The notes under the pieces: model-generated
What the model saw: only the letters and a program-made list of their open reading frames with translations
Databases searched by the model: none
What the model was told of the DNA's origin: nothing
Assembly: GCA_018401755.1 (NCBI GenBank)
Contig: JAGYKJ010000006.1
Span: 310,001 to 374,000, forward strand
Length of the DNA stretch: 64,000 bases
Reading direction: 5' to 3'
Origin: Litorivicinus sp.
GTDB lineage: Bacteria; Pseudomonadota; Gammaproteobacteria; Pseudomonadales; Litorivicinaceae
Translations under genes and position numbers: made by a program
Part shown: piece by piece, positions 16,503 through 29,443 of the stretch
How the letters are laid out: every line of letters begins with the position of its first letter
Position numbering within the stretch: position 1 is the stretch's first letter

Positions 16503-18260
16503 TCATGGACTCGCGGTTGTACGTGTCGGTTGACTGGGTATTGTGCGTAGTGATGCGAGTGTGACCTGGTCTGCCTCCCGAATGGTGCAGTCCGACGTTT
16601 TATCCTGAATGTTCATTCGACAGTTGACCACAGTCGAGATGTCCTCTGATACCACGAAAAATGGGCAACGACTCAATGATGCTCCTGACTTGACCGCGGT
16701 GTTTAGGGATGTTTGCAGCGCGCCTGAGACGAGGCTTGATCGTCCAGAGCCGGTGACATTCAGTCCTCCGATGACGCCATCGAGAATATCGAACTGTGCA
16801 ACTCCTTGCTCCACGTTCAGACGGATATTCAGAGCGTCTTGAAACCGTATCGTCGGCGTCAGTGGTTGCCTCAGCGCGTCACACCATGCGAGTGATGGAT
16901 CAAAGGGCTTTAGAGAGGCTGATGTCAGGTTCCCGCGAATCGACCCAGTCAGCATGTTAGAGATCGGCTGATTCAACCCCGTAGACCACTCAACATCAAA
17001 CTGCAGGCTCAACTGACCAGCGAGATCGCTTCCCAATGGCATGGAGGCGAGTGATCCATTGGCATAGGTCCCAACCCACGACATCGACCCAGTTGCTGGT
17101 ACCCACGTTCCGCTGGCTTCTAATTCGCCAAAATAGAGTGCTGCGTTGAGTTGCCCAATGGTGATCTGATCCACATCAACTCCAACCGTTATCTTTACAT
17201 GATCGACTTGTTGATTCCCTAATCGAAATTGTTTTACGCGGACCGCGTAGTTACCTGATGGAAGCAACAGGCCGCGATCATTCTGCGAGTGGTTGGTCGC
17301 ATCGTCAGTTTGTGGAGCCACTGGCCAGGCTAACGTATCGAGATCCAGTGATACGTTCCAATACCCTCGATCAAACAGCCAGGTTGCTTGCGCGGTGAAG
17401 CGCCCATCATCAAGCTGTCCCTCAATCGGTTCAAAGCGCACTCCGTCCCCATCAATTTGATAGGCCCCCTGTACCGAGAATTGCCTGAATGATTGCTGCG
17501 AGGGATCGGTTGGTAGGTCCACGCCGGCAATGCTGAGCCATTGCCTGAGATGAACCACTGGAATCTCGGCCCATCCCTCGCCAGCCACATCTCCATTGCT
17601 GGCAAGTGTGATGTAGCCATCGATCGTGAGCTCCGCTTGACGGCTCTGGAGGCGGATATCGGTCAGCGTGAGGCTTTGCTCGTTAAGCCCGGATCGAACT
17701 TGCGCCTGTCCATTGATCGGAAACCGCAACTGCTTTGTTTCAGCAATTGCATTGACGGTGAGGGTACTCGGTTCATTCGATGCCAGTCGTGCGAGGTGCA
17801 GATTAGCGCGAGATAGCAGCAGATTACCGGGTAGCCCATCGATCTGACCGTCTTCGATTGTCAGTGCTTTCAAAAGTACTGAGGTCTTGATTTGGGGAGT
17901 CGATCCCTCTGAGCTTGCCCGACGGATCTGAATCGTTGGGCGAACGAGGCCGAGTTGATCAATCACCAACCGACCCTGCAGTAACGGCCACAAGGCCAAC
18001 TGAATGTGTCCGGAATCAGCGTTGAGTGATCCAGATTCAGTGCGGGCAGCGACTTGCCCGAATTCAAATTGGATCGAAGAACCGAGTTGCCAACGAATGT
18101 CATCGGCAAGCTCAAGGCGGATATCGGCACCCTCAAATATCCCGATTAACAGGGGCTTCAGACGATTTGGAGACATCCATTGGGTGGCATAGAGCACCCC
18201 AATGACTCCTGTAAGAGTCACAAGTAAGACGGCGATTGCACTGTATTTCAGAGTCCGCAT
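16503..18260 (-). CDS. AsmA-family protein
   Basis: N-terminal TM, repetitive AsmA-like sequence, conserved location next to mutY and hisB. Confidence 0.75.
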   Translation of the reverse strand: MRTLKYSAIAVLLVTLTGVIGVLYATQWMSPNRLKPLLIGIFEGADIRLELADDIRWQLGSSIQFEFGQVAARTESGSLNADSGHIQLALWPLLQGRLVIDQLGLVRPTIQIRRASSEGSTPQIKTSVLLKALTIEDGQIDGLPGNLLLSRANLHLARLASNEPSTLTVNAIAETKQLRFPINGQAQVRSGLNEQSLTLTDIRLQSRQAELTIDGYITLASNGDVAGEGWAEIPVVHLRQWLSIAGVDLPTDPSQQSFRQFSVQGAYQIDGDGVRFEPIEGQLDDGRFTAQATWLFDRGYWNVSLDLDTLAWPVAPQTDDATNHSQNDRGLLLPSGNYAVRVKQFRLGNQQVDHVKITVGVDVDQITIGQLNAALYFGELEASGTWVPATGSMSWVGTYANGSLASMPLGSDLAGQLSLQFDVEWSTGLNQPISNMLTGSIRGNLTSASLKPFDPSLAWCDALRQPLTPTIRFQDALNIRLNVEQGVAQFDILDGVIGGLNVTGSGRSSLVSGALQTSLNTAVKSGASLSRCPFFVVSEDISTVVNCRMNIQDKTSDCTIREADQVTLASLRTIPSQPTRTTASP

Positions 18261-18331
18261 AAGACCTTCAGTCGTCAGCTTTTGCCAGCATCGGTATACT
18301 ACGGCGTTTCGGGTCAGTTGAGGTACCAACC

Positions 18332-18925
18332 ATGGCAGATCGCATCGCACAGGTCGAGCGTAATACGCTTGAGACGCAAATACACATTGCGGTCAATTTA
18401 GATGGCACAGGGCAAGCCTCCCTGGAGACAGGCATCCCATTTTTTGAGCACATGCTTGATCAAGTGGCGCGTCATGGATTGATTGATTTGCGCATTCAAG
18501 CCACGGGTGATTTGCATATTGATGATCATCACACGGTAGAGGATGTCGGCATTACCCTGGGTCAGGCCGTTGCTGCAGCAGTCGGTGATAAAAAGGGAAT
18601 GACGCGCTATGGGCATGCCTATGTGCCCCTGGATGAGGCGATGAGTCGGGTGGTGATTGATTTTTCAGGGCGACCCGGCTTGTTTTATACCGTGCCCTTT
18701 ACACGGTCGGCTGTCGGTGGATTTGATGTCGATTTGTTTCGTGAGTTTTTCCAGGGATTTGTGAATCATGCCCAGGTCACACTGCATGTGGATAATCTCA
18801 AAGGCGATAACAGTCACCATCAGATTGAGACGGTATTTAAAGCCTTTGGTCGGGCATTGCGTATGGCGCTGACACTAGATCCTCGGATGGGCGATAACAT
18901 TCCATCGACCAAAGGTTCGTTGTAA
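18332..18925 (+). CDS. hisB: Imidazoleglycerol-phosphate dehydratase
   Basis: [40 protein letters not shown]. Confidence 0.98.
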   Translation: MADRIAQVERNTLETQIHIAVNLDGTGQASLETGIPFFEHMLDQVARHGLIDLRIQATGDLHIDDHHTVEDVGITLGQAVAAAVGDKKGMTRYGHAYVPLDEAMSRVVIDFSGRPGLFYTVPFTRSAVGGFDVDLFREFFQGFVNHAQVTLHVDNLKGDNSHHQIETVFKAFGRALRMALTLDPRMGDNIPSTKGSL

Positions 18926-19570
18926 ATGCGACAGACCGTTGCCGTGATTGATTACGGCATGGGTAATCTGCATTCCGTTGCGAAGGCACTTGAGCATGTC
19001 GCAGATGGTGCGCGTGTTTGCGTGACCTCTCACGTCTCTGATATTCGACAAGCAGACCGCGTGGTATTGCCAGGAGTTGGTGCGATCGGAGATTGCATGG
19101 CGGGCCTGGTCGAGCGTGGGTTAGATGCAGTTGTTCGAGAGCTTATTGGGACCGTTCCTCTAATGGGGGTTTGCGTGGGGATGCAGATCCTGACGACCTT
19201 CGGTGAAGAAAATCAGGGAGTGCATGCCTTGGGTGTGTTTCCTGGTGCCATTACGCGTTTCCCTAACGATGATGTTGATGGTCAGGGTCAACGGCTTAAG
19301 ATACCGCACATGGGGTGGAATCAGGTGTGGCAGCGTCCTCATCCGATGTGGTCAGACATTGCAGATGGTGCGCGTTTTTATTTTGTTCACTCATATCGGC
19401 TTCAAGACACCGCGCGTTCTGATGTCGTGGGAGTGTGTGAATACGGCGGTCCTTTTGCTGCTGCGATTGCCTGCCCTGGCGTATTTGCGGTGCAGTTTCA
19501 TCCTGAAAAGTCCCAGCATGCTGGGCTTCAACTCTATGCAAACTTTTTAACTTGGGATGGCGGATGCTGA
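18926..19570 (+). CDS. hisH: Imidazole glycerol phosphate synthase subunit HisH
   Basis: Glutamine amidotransferase motifs GVCVGMQ and FHPEKS. Confidence 0.97.
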   Translation: MRQTVAVIDYGMGNLHSVAKALEHVADGARVCVTSHVSDIRQADRVVLPGVGAIGDCMAGLVERGLDAVVRELIGTVPLMGVCVGMQILTTFGEENQGVHALGVFPGAITRFPNDDVDGQGQRLKIPHMGWNQVWQRPHPMWSDIADGARFYFVHSYRLQDTARSDVVGVCEYGGPFAAAIACPGVFAVQFHPEKSQHAGLQLYANFLTWDGGC

Positions 19571-20298
19571 TTATTCCTGCAATTGATTTAAAACAAGGCC
19601 AGTGTGTTCGTCTCCGTCAAGGCCGCATGGAGGATGCGACGGTATTTTCGGATGATCCTGCCGCCATGGCTCGACGCTGGATGGATGCGGGATGTCGCCG
19701 GCTGCATGTCGTGGACTTGGATGGCGCGTTTGCCGGCCGACCCGAAAATAAGGCTGCTGTTCGAGCGATGGTTCAGGCCTGCCCAGGCCTTCCAATTCAA
19801 CTTGGGGGAGGCGTGCGAACCTTGGAGACCATCGAGGCCTATCTCGACTTGGGGTTGCAGTGGGTCATTATTGGGACTCAAGCGGTGAAGGAGCCGTCCT
19901 TTGTAAAAGCTGCATGTCAGACGTTTCCTGGGCACGTTATCGTGGGTGTCGATGCGCATGATGGGTGGGTTGCGACAGAGGGTTGGGCCGAGGCAAGCAC
20001 TGTCTCCGCAGTTGAGGTCGTCAAGCAGTTTGCAGGTGATGGGGTGTCGTCTGTGGTGTACACCGATATTGGTCGTGATGGGATGCTATCCGGGGTCAAT
20101 GTCGAGGCAACAGCGCAATTGGCTCGCGATACTGGATGCCCAGTGATTGCATCAGGGGGATTAAGGGACCTTGATGACATTCGGGCACTCCTTGCTGTTT
20201 CTGATCAAGGCATTCTTGGCGCAATTACCGGTCGTGCGATCTATGAAGGAACGCTGGATTTGTCGGACGCCCTTCAGCTCGCTGAGGAATCTCTTTAA
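19564..20298 (+). CDS. hisA: ProFAR isomerase HisA
   Basis: [20 protein letters not shown]; typical HisA. Confidence 0.97.
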   Translation: MLIIPAIDLKQGQCVRLRQGRMEDATVFSDDPAAMARRWMDAGCRRLHVVDLDGAFAGRPENKAAVRAMVQACPGLPIQLGGGVRTLETIEAYLDLGLQWVIIGTQAVKEPSFVKAACQTFPGHVIVGVDAHDGWVATEGWAEASTVSAVEVVKQFAGDGVSSVVYTDIGRDGMLSGVNVEATAQLARDTGCPVIASGGLRDLDDIRALLAVSDQGILGAITGRAIYEGTLDLSDALQLAEESL

Positions 20299-21065
20299 TG
20301 GGTTTGGCGAAACGAATTATTCCCTGTTTAGACGTCGATTGTGGCCGCGTTGTAAAGGGGGTCCAGTTTGAAGAGATTCGAGATGCGGGGGATCCTGTCG
20401 AGGTCAGTCGTCGCTACGATGCGGAAGGCGCAGACGAAATTACCTTTCTAGATATCACGGCAAGTCACGAGAATCGGGAGACGACCTATGACACTGTCTC
20501 CCGAATGGCCAGTGAGGTGTTTATTCCACTCACAGTGGGTGGGGGTGTTCGGACCCTTGACAATATTCGGGACCTCTTACTTGCCGGTGCCGATAAAGTG
20601 TCGATTAATACCGCAGCAGTGTTCCATCCTGAATTCGTCAAAGCGGCGTCAGATCGATTTGGCTCTCAGTGCATCGTGGTCGCGATTGATGCCAAACAAG
20701 TTGCAGAGAATCGTTGGGAAATCTTTACCCATGGAGGGCGCAAGCCGACTGGCATCGATGCGGTTGAATGGGCGGTTCGCATGGTCGAGTTTGGAGCAGG
20801 AGAGATCTTACTGACATCCATGGATCGCGATGGTACTCGTGATGGGTTTGATTTGGGGGTGACGCGAGCTGTCGCGGATGCGGTCTCCGTGCCAGTGATT
20901 GCCTCGGGTGGCGTTGGGCAGTTGGATCATCTCGTTGATGGCGTTTTACAGGGACATGCAGACGCAGTACTCGCGGCCAGTATCTTCCACTTCCGCCAGT
21001 TTTCCATTGCGGAAGCAAAGGCGCATATGTCCGCCGCTGGAATCGAAATGCGCCTCTCGCATTAG
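20298..21065 (+). CDS. hisF: Imidazole glycerol phosphate synthase subunit HisF
   Basis: [24 protein letters not shown]. Confidence 0.98.
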   Translation: MGLAKRIIPCLDVDCGRVVKGVQFEEIRDAGDPVEVSRRYDAEGADEITFLDITASHENRETTYDTVSRMASEVFIPLTVGGGVRTLDNIRDLLLAGADKVSINTAAVFHPEFVKAASDRFGSQCIVVAIDAKQVAENRWEIFTHGGRKPTGIDAVEWAVRMVEFGAGEILLTSMDRDGTRDGFDLGVTRAVADAVSVPVIASGGVGQLDHLVDGVLQGHADAVLAASIFHFRQFSIAEAKAHMSAAGIEMRLSH

Positions 21066-21367
21066 GGATCGAGCGACGTATTGATATAGGTCTTCTGCGC
21101 CGCGTTCGCGGCACGCCCGATCAGATGTGCCGCGATGGGTGCGGTTAACATCAAAAAGAAAATTCCAATCAGTGCTTTAATTGTGACCGACGTAGTTGCG
21201 AAGTACAGGGCGGCCGCTAACAGCGTCAGTGAGGATCCGAGTGTCCCAGCCTTGGTGGACGCATGCATCCGAATGAACACATCGGGTAACCGAATCAAGC
21301 CTGCTGCTGCAATCAATGTGAAGAAGCCCCCCATCAGAGCGACGATCCCAATCGCGTAATCCATCAT
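21062..21367 (-). CDS. mnhG: Na+/H+ antiporter subunit G
   Basis: G..RLPD...RMHA..KAGTLG pattern; operon context. Confidence 0.9.
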   Translation of the reverse strand: MMDYAIGIVALMGGFFTLIAAAGLIRLPDVFIRMHASTKAGTLGSSLTLLAAALYFATTSVTIKALIGIFFLMLTAPIAAHLIGRAANAAQKTYINTSLDP

Positions 21368-21669
21368 TTTGAAGACTCCTGTCGGTTGAGACGGTTTAAA
21401 AAGGTCTCAGAGAAGCGAGCCATAGCAACGGTCGCGAGGAAGCCCACCAGGGCCAAGACAATGACGATATCCAAAAACACCACATCTTCGCGGCTTACGG
21501 CAAAGAGCGCACAAAACGCAGTAATGGAGACTGTCATCATATCCAGGGCGACAATGCGGTCTGCCAGTGAGGGACCCATTGCGAGCCGTCCAAATGCCAG
21601 CATGATTGATAAGATGACAAGGATTTGAGACGCATCGATGGCGAAGCTTAAAAATGCTGGTCCAGTCAT
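21364..21669 (-). CDS. mnhF: Na+/H+ antiporter subunit F
   Basis: GPSLADRIVALDM; operon context. Confidence 0.9.
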   Translation of the reverse strand: MTGPAFLSFAIDASQILVILSIMLAFGRLAMGPSLADRIVALDMMTVSITAFCALFAVSREDVVFLDIVIVLALVGFLATVAMARFSETFLNRLNRQESSK

Positions 21670-22141
21670 GATTCAAAGACCCTCTTTACGCGCATTTCCA
21701 TTCCATTTTTCAGCTCTCGAACGAGCTGTTCAGGATCGGGTGCAAACATGGCATGGATGATGAGTCGGTTTCGGCGGCGGTCCACATCGAGACACAGCGT
21801 GCCCGGTGTGAGCGAAATCAGGTTTGCAACAAGGAATATTTCCAAGTCACTGGTGACATCAAGTGGCATTTCGATGATGGCCGGTTGGCTCAAATGGGTC
21901 GGTGTGAGGACATCCCAGGCCACTTGAATGCTGGATAAGATTAATTCGTAGAGGAAGAATGCGATCAAATGGACCACTCGGAATAGTCGCCCAAAATAGG
22001 TGGTTTGGGTATCGAACATTGGTTTCGCAATCCATAAAACTGCAAAACCAATCAAGAAGCCGCTGGCTAACGAGACCATGGATTGGTCACCAATCAATAA
22101 AAACCACACCAGGGTCAGAACGAGATGCATGATGAAAAGAC

Positions 22142-22145
<4 letters not shown>
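21666..22145 (-). CDS. mnhE: Na+/H+ antiporter subunit E
   Basis: LANLISLTPGTL-type motif (VANLISLTPGTLCLDV). Confidence 0.92.
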
Positions 22146-23622
<1,477 letters not shown>

Positions 23623-23626
<4 letters not shown>

Positions 23627-23991
23627 GAATGAGTCTCTTTACGAGGCCGAAGGCCAGGAAGGGCTGAATTGGCATTGAGATGTCCCAGCCGTCGAAATGC
23701 GCGAATCGCGAGAAACAGCGTGAAGGCGAATAATCCAAGACCGATCACAATCGCTGTCAGGACCAAGGCTTGGGGCAGTGCGTTGGCAACTTCGACAAGT
23801 GGTGCATCTGCTCCCTTGGGAATTAATGGGGACTGTCCAAGTGTCAGGCGACCTGCGACAAACACAGACAGGGTGGCTGCGTTTGAGATCATCACCAAAC
23901 CCAGCAGAAAACGAAGAAAGTGTCCCGACAGCATCTGATATAAGGCCGCAGCGAATAGCAGCCCAATTAATCCGGATAACAGCGCCTCCAT
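23623..23991 (-). CDS. mnhC: Na+/H+ antiporter subunit C
   Basis: NuoK-like; DPLPQALVLTAIVIG-like (NALPQALVLTAIVIGLG). Confidence 0.93.
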
Positions 23992-24410
23992 TATAGATGC
24001 CTCTCCATTTCCAGAACCAACGCGATGATGGCGCCTAAAACAGTGAGATAAACGCCGATATCAAACAGGAGGACCGAGGAAATGGGCCAACCCTTGTCTG
24101 TTTCGGTCGCACCCAGGAAGAGCCATTGACCCGCGAAGAGGCCCTCTTGCACGAGTGGACCGAGCAACCCCGAGCACAGTGCAATGGTGAGTCCAGTGAC
24201 CGCTAAGTGTTCTGGGTTAACCCGTAGCACCCGGCGAGTCGCTGCAATATTTTCGCTTAACGCATAAACAATGAATGCGACTGCTCCGATCAGCCCCCCA
24301 ATAAACCCGCCGCCGGGTTCATTGTGGCCACGCAGAAGCATGAAGATGGAAAAGACAAGCAGGATTCCAAACAGAAGGTTTGCGCCAACTTTGTAGATGA
24401 GTGAATTCAT
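23991..24410 (-). CDS. mnhB: Na+/H+ antiporter subunit B
   Basis: [15 protein letters not shown] motif. Confidence 0.93.
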   Translation of the reverse strand: MNSLIYKVGANLLFGILLVFSIFMLLRGHNEPGGGFIGGLIGAVAFIVYALSENIAATRRVLRVNPEHLAVTGLTIALCSGLLGPLVQEGLFAGQWLFLGATETDKGWPISSVLLFDIGVYLTVLGAIIALVLEMERHL

Positions 24411-26644
24411 CGTTTTCGCATCCTCATATCCTTCAGTAACGCGATCGCGCCAATTGCTGCTGTGAGAACGACTGCGATTTCGCCAAAGGTATCGAGAGCT
24501 CGGAAGTCCACTAAAATCACGTTCACAATGTTGCGACCATAAGCCTCAGTCCAGCTGGCTTGTTCGAAAAATGACGTGAGAGTTCGATCCAACGGTTGGG
24601 TTGTAATCCCCCAGAGTGTCCCGCTAATGACGAAGCCAGTGGCCAATGCCAGTGTCGCATGACCCCACCGAATACCGGTCTGTTTGGGGAGTGTAGGCAG
24701 ATTCAACAATGCGACCGCGATCAAGACCACCAGTAGGGTTTCGACGAGAAGTTGGGTAATCGCGACATCAGGTGCTCCAAAAAGAATGAAGATCAAAGCA
24801 ACCCCAATTCCAACAACCCCTAAGCCCGTGATTGCCGCGATTCGCGATTGAGCAATCAGCGAGAACATGGTTCCAGCCAGGATCAGAATGACAATGAGCC
24901 AGAGTTTCAAAGGGGCAGGCCCCCATTCCCAATGTGGCCACGCAGGTGCATTCCAAGCAATCAGAAGTGCCAAACCGGTTAAGGTTCCTAGGACCCAACT
25001 GAGATCTCGGCTTAGCCGGTTGGTCTGAATCATGTCCGTCAGTGACTCTGCAAATCGAACAAAGGTGGCCAGAAAGTGATCCCAGCCACGATCGAAGGAG
25101 ACCATTGGAAGTCGATGTAATCGACGGTAGAGACGGGCATGGAAGCGTCCGATCAGTAAACCGAGCGAGAGCGTCACCAAACTGAGTCCAAGGGCTGGAT
25201 TGATCCCATGCCAAAGTCCAAGGGGAATGATCTCGGATGCGGCGGTGTCACCCCAGGTTGCGAGAAGGGTCCGCATGGCTTGATCCAGCGCTTTTGGAGC
25301 CATGGCGAGCCAGAGCCCAAGTAGCGCCATCAAGATGGGTCCGCCGGTTTCAAAGAATGCAAATTTGGTCCGGACAGCGGTCGGTGATGGTCTTAGAATA
25401 CGCACGCTCATTGAGAATGCGAGTGCAACCATCATGGCATTTGCAAGCAACAAGGCACATAGGACCCAGATCGAGGTGCCTGATGTTTGGAGCAGGCTGT
25501 CATACAGCATCTCCTTGCTGATAAAGCCCAGTGCAGGTGGTAGTCCCGCCAGTGAGAGAGCAGCGGCAAGCCATGCAAATGCAAAGAGACGGTCTCGTTG
25601 CCACAATCCAAATAGGGTTGAGAAGCGTTTGGCGCCGAGCGTGTGGTCGATGGCGCCAACACTTAAAAAGAGAGTCGCTTTATACAACGCATGCGCTACC
25701 AAGAAGATCGAGGCGGCAGCGACCGCAGCTGTTCCAGGCTGACTCAATAGGGCTGTTAATGTTCCGAGCGCCATCAGCGTTGTGTAAGCAAGTGTTTGCT
25801 TCAAATCACGCTGTTTCAGGGCAAGTACACCGCCAAGGACAGCGGTGATTGAACCGGTGATGGCCAGTAATGGCATCCAAAGCGCGGCCTCTGACAGCAC
25901 TGGATGGAGGCGCGCTAGCAGGTAAATTCCAGCTTTGACCATGGTGGCTGAGTGCAGGAAGGCGCTCACCGGGGTCGGTGCTTCCATGGCATTGGGTAGC
26001 CAGAAGTGGAATGGGAATTGCGCCGATTTGGTGAGTGCACCCAAACCTATCAAGACAATCACCGCTGTGATCAGGGGATGCTCGTGGATCACGAGATCAC
26101 CGCTGAGGATCTCGGATAGTGCAAAGGATCCCGTGATCTGTGCGAGCAAGATGACTCCTGCTAGTAAACACAGTCCTCCAGCACCCGTGACCAACAAACC
26201 CTGTAAGGCTGCTCGACGTGAGCGCGCAGCGGCGTGGTTAAACCCGATCAATAGATATGATGTGAAGCTTGTGAGTTCCCAAAAGATAAATAGGGTTAAT
26301 AAATTGTCAGCGGTGACGACCCCGAGCATGGCCAGCATGAAGAGGTGCAAATAGAGGAAGAATCGATGCCGGTGTGGATGCCCTGCCAAATAGTGTCCTG
26401 AGAACGCGAAGATGAGGGCTCCGATACCAGTAATCAGCAGGATGAATAAACGACTTAATCCGTCAATATAAAATGAGAATGCAATGTTGAGGGCACCTAA
26501 CCAGTCGACCGACCAAGTGACTGGCGTGTCGAGGGGAATGAGGTGATAGATCGCGAGGACGAATAAGCCCAAAGACCACAGCATCGATCCCAGATGGATG
26601 TATTGATCAATCGGTTGGGTTGCTTGAAGAGTCACTTTGGCCAT
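24407..26644 (-). CDS. mnhA: Na+/H+ antiporter subunit A
   Basis: NuoL/MrpA-like; start at 26644 overlaps the UspA stop (TAATG). Confidence 0.92.
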   Translation of the reverse strand: MAKVTLQATQPIDQYIHLGSMLWSLGLFVLAIYHLIPLDTPVTWSVDWLGALNIAFSFYIDGLSRLFILLITGIGALIFAFSGHYLAGHPHRHRFFLYLHLFMLAMLGVVTADNLLTLFIFWELTSFTSYLLIGFNHAAARSRRAALQGLLVTGAGGLCLLAGVILLAQITGSFALSEILSGDLVIHEHPLITAVIVLIGLGALTKSAQFPFHFWLPNAMEAPTPVSAFLHSATMVKAGIYLLARLHPVLSEAALWMPLLAITGSITAVLGGVLALKQRDLKQTLAYTTLMALGTLTALLSQPGTAAVAAASIFLVAHALYKATLFLSVGAIDHTLGAKRFSTLFGLWQRDRLFAFAWLAAALSLAGLPPALGFISKEMLYDSLLQTSGTSIWVLCALLLANAMMVALAFSMSVRILRPSPTAVRTKFAFFETGGPILMALLGLWLAMAPKALDQAMRTLLATWGDTAASEIIPLGLWHGINPALGLSLVTLSLGLLIGRFHARLYRRLHRLPMVSFDRGWDHFLATFVRFAESLTDMIQTNRLSRDLSWVLGTLTGLALLIAWNAPAWPHWEWGPAPLKLWLIVILILAGTMFSLIAQSRIAAITGLGVVGIGVALIFILFGAPDVAITQLLVETLLVVLIAVALLNLPTLPKQTGIRWGHATLALATGFVISGTLWGITTQPLDRTLTSFFEQASWTEAYGRNIVNVILVDFRALDTFGEIAVVLTAAIGAIALLKDMRMRKR

Positions 26645-27594
26645 TAATGCGTGATCTCGTCGGTGGGCAACTGCGGTGGGCGGACCACGAGTAACGAGCA
26701 ATCAAGCGATTTGAGAACAACTTCCGCCGTGTTGCCAATCAGTAAGTTTGTAAACCCGGTGCGTCCTTCCATGCCCATGATGAGTGTATCGACTCCCTTG
26801 GTTTTTGCGTATCTGGGGATGGCATCTTCGGGTAAGCCTGATTCAAGCACGCTATGTATGTCGATTTTGGGATGCGCATATTGCTCAACGAGTCGATTGA
26901 GCTGGCGGTGGGCCTGATGTTTGGTTGGTTGAACGGCGGCATCGACTTCGACCTTCGGCTGCTTGATAAAGCTGTGACCTAGGGCCGATTCTTCAGGCTG
27001 CCACCATGGGTGTAATACATCGAGAATTGCGCTATCGAGTTCTGCTAGGGAGGTGGACATTCCTAGGACTTGATTATTCATGGCCTCGGATTTGTGGTCA
27101 TCAATATCAAGATCAACCACTGCAAGAAGCCGTTGCACACGTCCGGTTTGATTTGGATGGAGTAACCACAGAGTGACAGGACACTGTCGCAACAACTGAA
27201 GATCGGTAGATGGCCAAAGACCCCCAAGATGGGCGTGATCCATTGTCTTGATGCACAGATCGTGCTTACCAATCTGTATTTGTTGCTGGATTTCCTGCAT
27301 TTCTGGACCGTGGCCAATGACGGCGCGCGCATTGATCCCATGGTCAATCAGGTTCTGGGTGATGACATCGAGTTGATCCTGGCATGAGCTATTGGCGTAG
27401 CCTTGGGCTGACTCATCGTGCGAGGAGTGCAGAGAGATCGTAAGACCTCGTGTTTGAGTCCCAGAGAGTGGATCAATGCCGAATACTGTCACAAATGCTC
27501 CAGTGTGTTCTGCAAGCCAGCGCACACGTGAAACAGCTCGTTCTGAGGAGCGATTAAAGTGTACGAAAAACAAAATGTTTTGAAAGCGTTGCAT
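26644..27594 (-). CDS. Tandem UspA-domain universal stress protein
   Basis: Two Usp-like halves ending GMEGRTGFTNLLIGNTAEVVLKSLDCSLLVVRPP. Confidence 0.88.
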   Translation of the reverse strand: MQRFQNILFFVHFNRSSERAVSRVRWLAEHTGAFVTVFGIDPLSGTQTRGLTISLHSSHDESAQGYANSSCQDQLDVITQNLIDHGINARAVIGHGPEMQEIQQQIQIGKHDLCIKTMDHAHLGGLWPSTDLQLLRQCPVTLWLLHPNQTGRVQRLLAVVDLDIDDHKSEAMNNQVLGMSTSLAELDSAILDVLHPWWQPEESALGHSFIKQPKVEVDAAVQPTKHQAHRQLNRLVEQYAHPKIDIHSVLESGLPEDAIPRYAKTKGVDTLIMGMEGRTGFTNLLIGNTAEVVLKSLDCSLLVVRPPQLPTDEITH

Positions 27595-27701
27595 CCATTT
27601 CTTTGTGATTGTTGTTGGTTGCTCATCCTGTATGCCAGCTCCAGAAGCTTCCAATTGAAAATCTAACGTGTTGTCATTGAAATTACCAATCAGGAGAGTG
27701 T

Positions 27702-28688
27702 ATGCCAACACTTCAGCAATTGCGTTATTTGGTGGCAGTCGCCGATTACTTAAATTTTCGGCGTGCAGCAGAACAGTGCTTCGTGACGCAACCCACACTG
27801 AGTGCGCAGATTAAGGAATTAGAGCATCGGCTCGGCGGCGTGGTGTTAATTGAGCGCAGTCGCTCGGTTGTCGTGATGACCGATTTGGGGAAAGCAGTTG
27901 CGGTCAGGGCCCGAAATATATTGCGGGAAGCCGACGAGATCCGCGCGCTGTGTAAAATTGATGAAGGGATGTTGAGTGGAACCCTACGTGTCGGTGTGGT
28001 GCATTCCCTTGGCTCGTATTTGCTTCCACAGATCATCCCTGATCTGCGTATTTCTCATCCAAATCTGCGTCTCTACGCCCGCGAGGCGCTTGCTGAGCAA
28101 TTATTGGATCAGCTCGAATTCGGGCGTCTGGACCTACTCTTTTTCCCACTGCCGCATCGTCGAGCTCAGCTATCTGAGTTACCACTTTTTCGCGAGCCAC
28201 TATATGTCGTGGTGCCAGAAAGCCACCCGATGGCGCAGCGTGATTGTGTCGGATCAGATGATCTTTTCGGGGAAACCGTCTTGTCTCTCGAGTCGGGCCA
28301 TCGACTCTATGATCAAATTAAACGGATTTGTGATGAGTTTGGGGCGCATCTCTCGCATGACTATGAAGGAACCAGCCTTGATACGATTCGACACATGGTT
28401 GCGATGGGAATGGGAATTTCATTAATGCCTGCATTATATGTGCAGTCAGAAGTTGTGCGCCAAGCCGATGTTTGTGCGTTACCACTGGTTGGGCTGACGC
28501 CAAACCGGACTGTTGGGATGGTCTGGCGCCGGTCAACCGTTCGAGGTGGCGACTTCATCATGCTGGGTCGATCGATCCAGCAGATTTTGGCGCGATGTGC
28601 ACCGAATTTGATCATCCTTGACCCGCCTGATGACACGATAGTGAGCCACTTGGCTCCCGCTTCCGATCAGGCCACAATGGCCCCGTGA
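27702..28688 (+). CDS. LysR-family regulator, OxyR-like
   Basis: LysR HTH; OxyR-like ESGHRLYDQIKRICDEFG...TSLDTIRHMVAMGMGISLMPA. Confidence 0.85.
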   Translation: MPTLQQLRYLVAVADYLNFRRAAEQCFVTQPTLSAQIKELEHRLGGVVLIERSRSVVVMTDLGKAVAVRARNILREADEIRALCKIDEGMLSGTLRVGVVHSLGSYLLPQIIPDLRISHPNLRLYAREALAEQLLDQLEFGRLDLLFFPLPHRRAQLSELPLFREPLYVVVPESHPMAQRDCVGSDDLFGETVLSLESGHRLYDQIKRICDEFGAHLSHDYEGTSLDTIRHMVAMGMGISLMPALYVQSEVVRQADVCALPLVGLTPNRTVGMVWRRSTVRGGDFIMLGRSIQQILARCAPNLIILDPPDDTIVSHLAPASDQATMAP

Positions 28689-28866
28689 GACTTTGATGCT
28701 CAGCTTGTCTTCCGACAGGCACCTCTGGGATGTGCAGAATAACCACTCAAATTGTGGTGTGCCCGAACAACTCAAGGGTCTCTTAATTCCAAGATGATGT
28801 CGCCAGTATGGCGTATTCCAGCGTCCCCACAGACAGATGTATGGTTAGCAGTTGATGGCCAATGCG

Positions 28867-28900
28867 CAGTGGGAGACCCGTTTACACGAGTCTCCCACTG
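28867..28900. terminator. Hairpin between convergent genes, possible terminator
   Basis: CAGTGGGAGAC-N12-GTCTCCCACTG perfect 11-bp inverted repeat; no T-tract. Confidence 0.45.
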
Positions 28901-28914
28901 GGATCCAACGATCC

Positions 28915-29313
28915 TTATGCATCAGGTTGGACTGGTTCTAGGGTTTCAGGGTGAATAAGCCCTCTAAGCTGGAACCCTCGATGATCTGTACCGGACACGA
29001 AGTAACACCCTCCGCGAGCCTGCATCCGTTGGACCATCACGCCCTCGTTCTCAAGAGACGCTTTCGCATCCTCAAGCGATTTTCGAGAGCCGCCCTCGCT
29101 CATCGCACACTGACCGACACCCAGTCGATCAGCATGGTGCTCCTGACGCTTTGACTCTCGTTCACTCCGCTCCTCTTTCCACTCAGTAGAACCGCCCTTT
29201 TGATGTGACTTCCGGTAAGACCCGTCATCACAACGTTCAGAACCGCTTGCATAGGCCAGTGATCCTGCACCAAGTGCTCCAATGAGGAGAAGACTCCAGG
29301 TGATTTTTTGCAT
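28915..29313 (-). CDS. Secreted PepSY-like small protein
   Basis: Signal peptide MQKITWSLLLIGALGAGSLAYA; divergent from a two-component operon; PepSY assignment tentative. Confidence 0.5.
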   Translation of the reverse strand: MQKITWSLLLIGALGAGSLAYASGSERCDDGSYRKSHQKGGSTEWKEERSERESKRQEHHADRLGVGQCAMSEGGSRKSLEDAKASLENEGVMVQRMQARGGCYFVSGTDHRGFQLRGLIHPETLEPVQPDA

Positions 29314-29443
29314 TGTCAGACTCCTTGTTTTGTTGACAGACTCACAGTAGCGGACGTCCCTGACAGCTTCCTGAAAGTTGTGAGCCCATGGCTTCAGGTT
29401 ATTGTCAGGTTTGAAGAGGCTAAAGTGCGTATAAGATGGGGCT

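Noticed and set aside
21060-21067. Convergent stop-codon overlap of hisF and mnhG
   Set aside because: Real (TTAG shared) but common in compact bacterial genomes; no special meaning.
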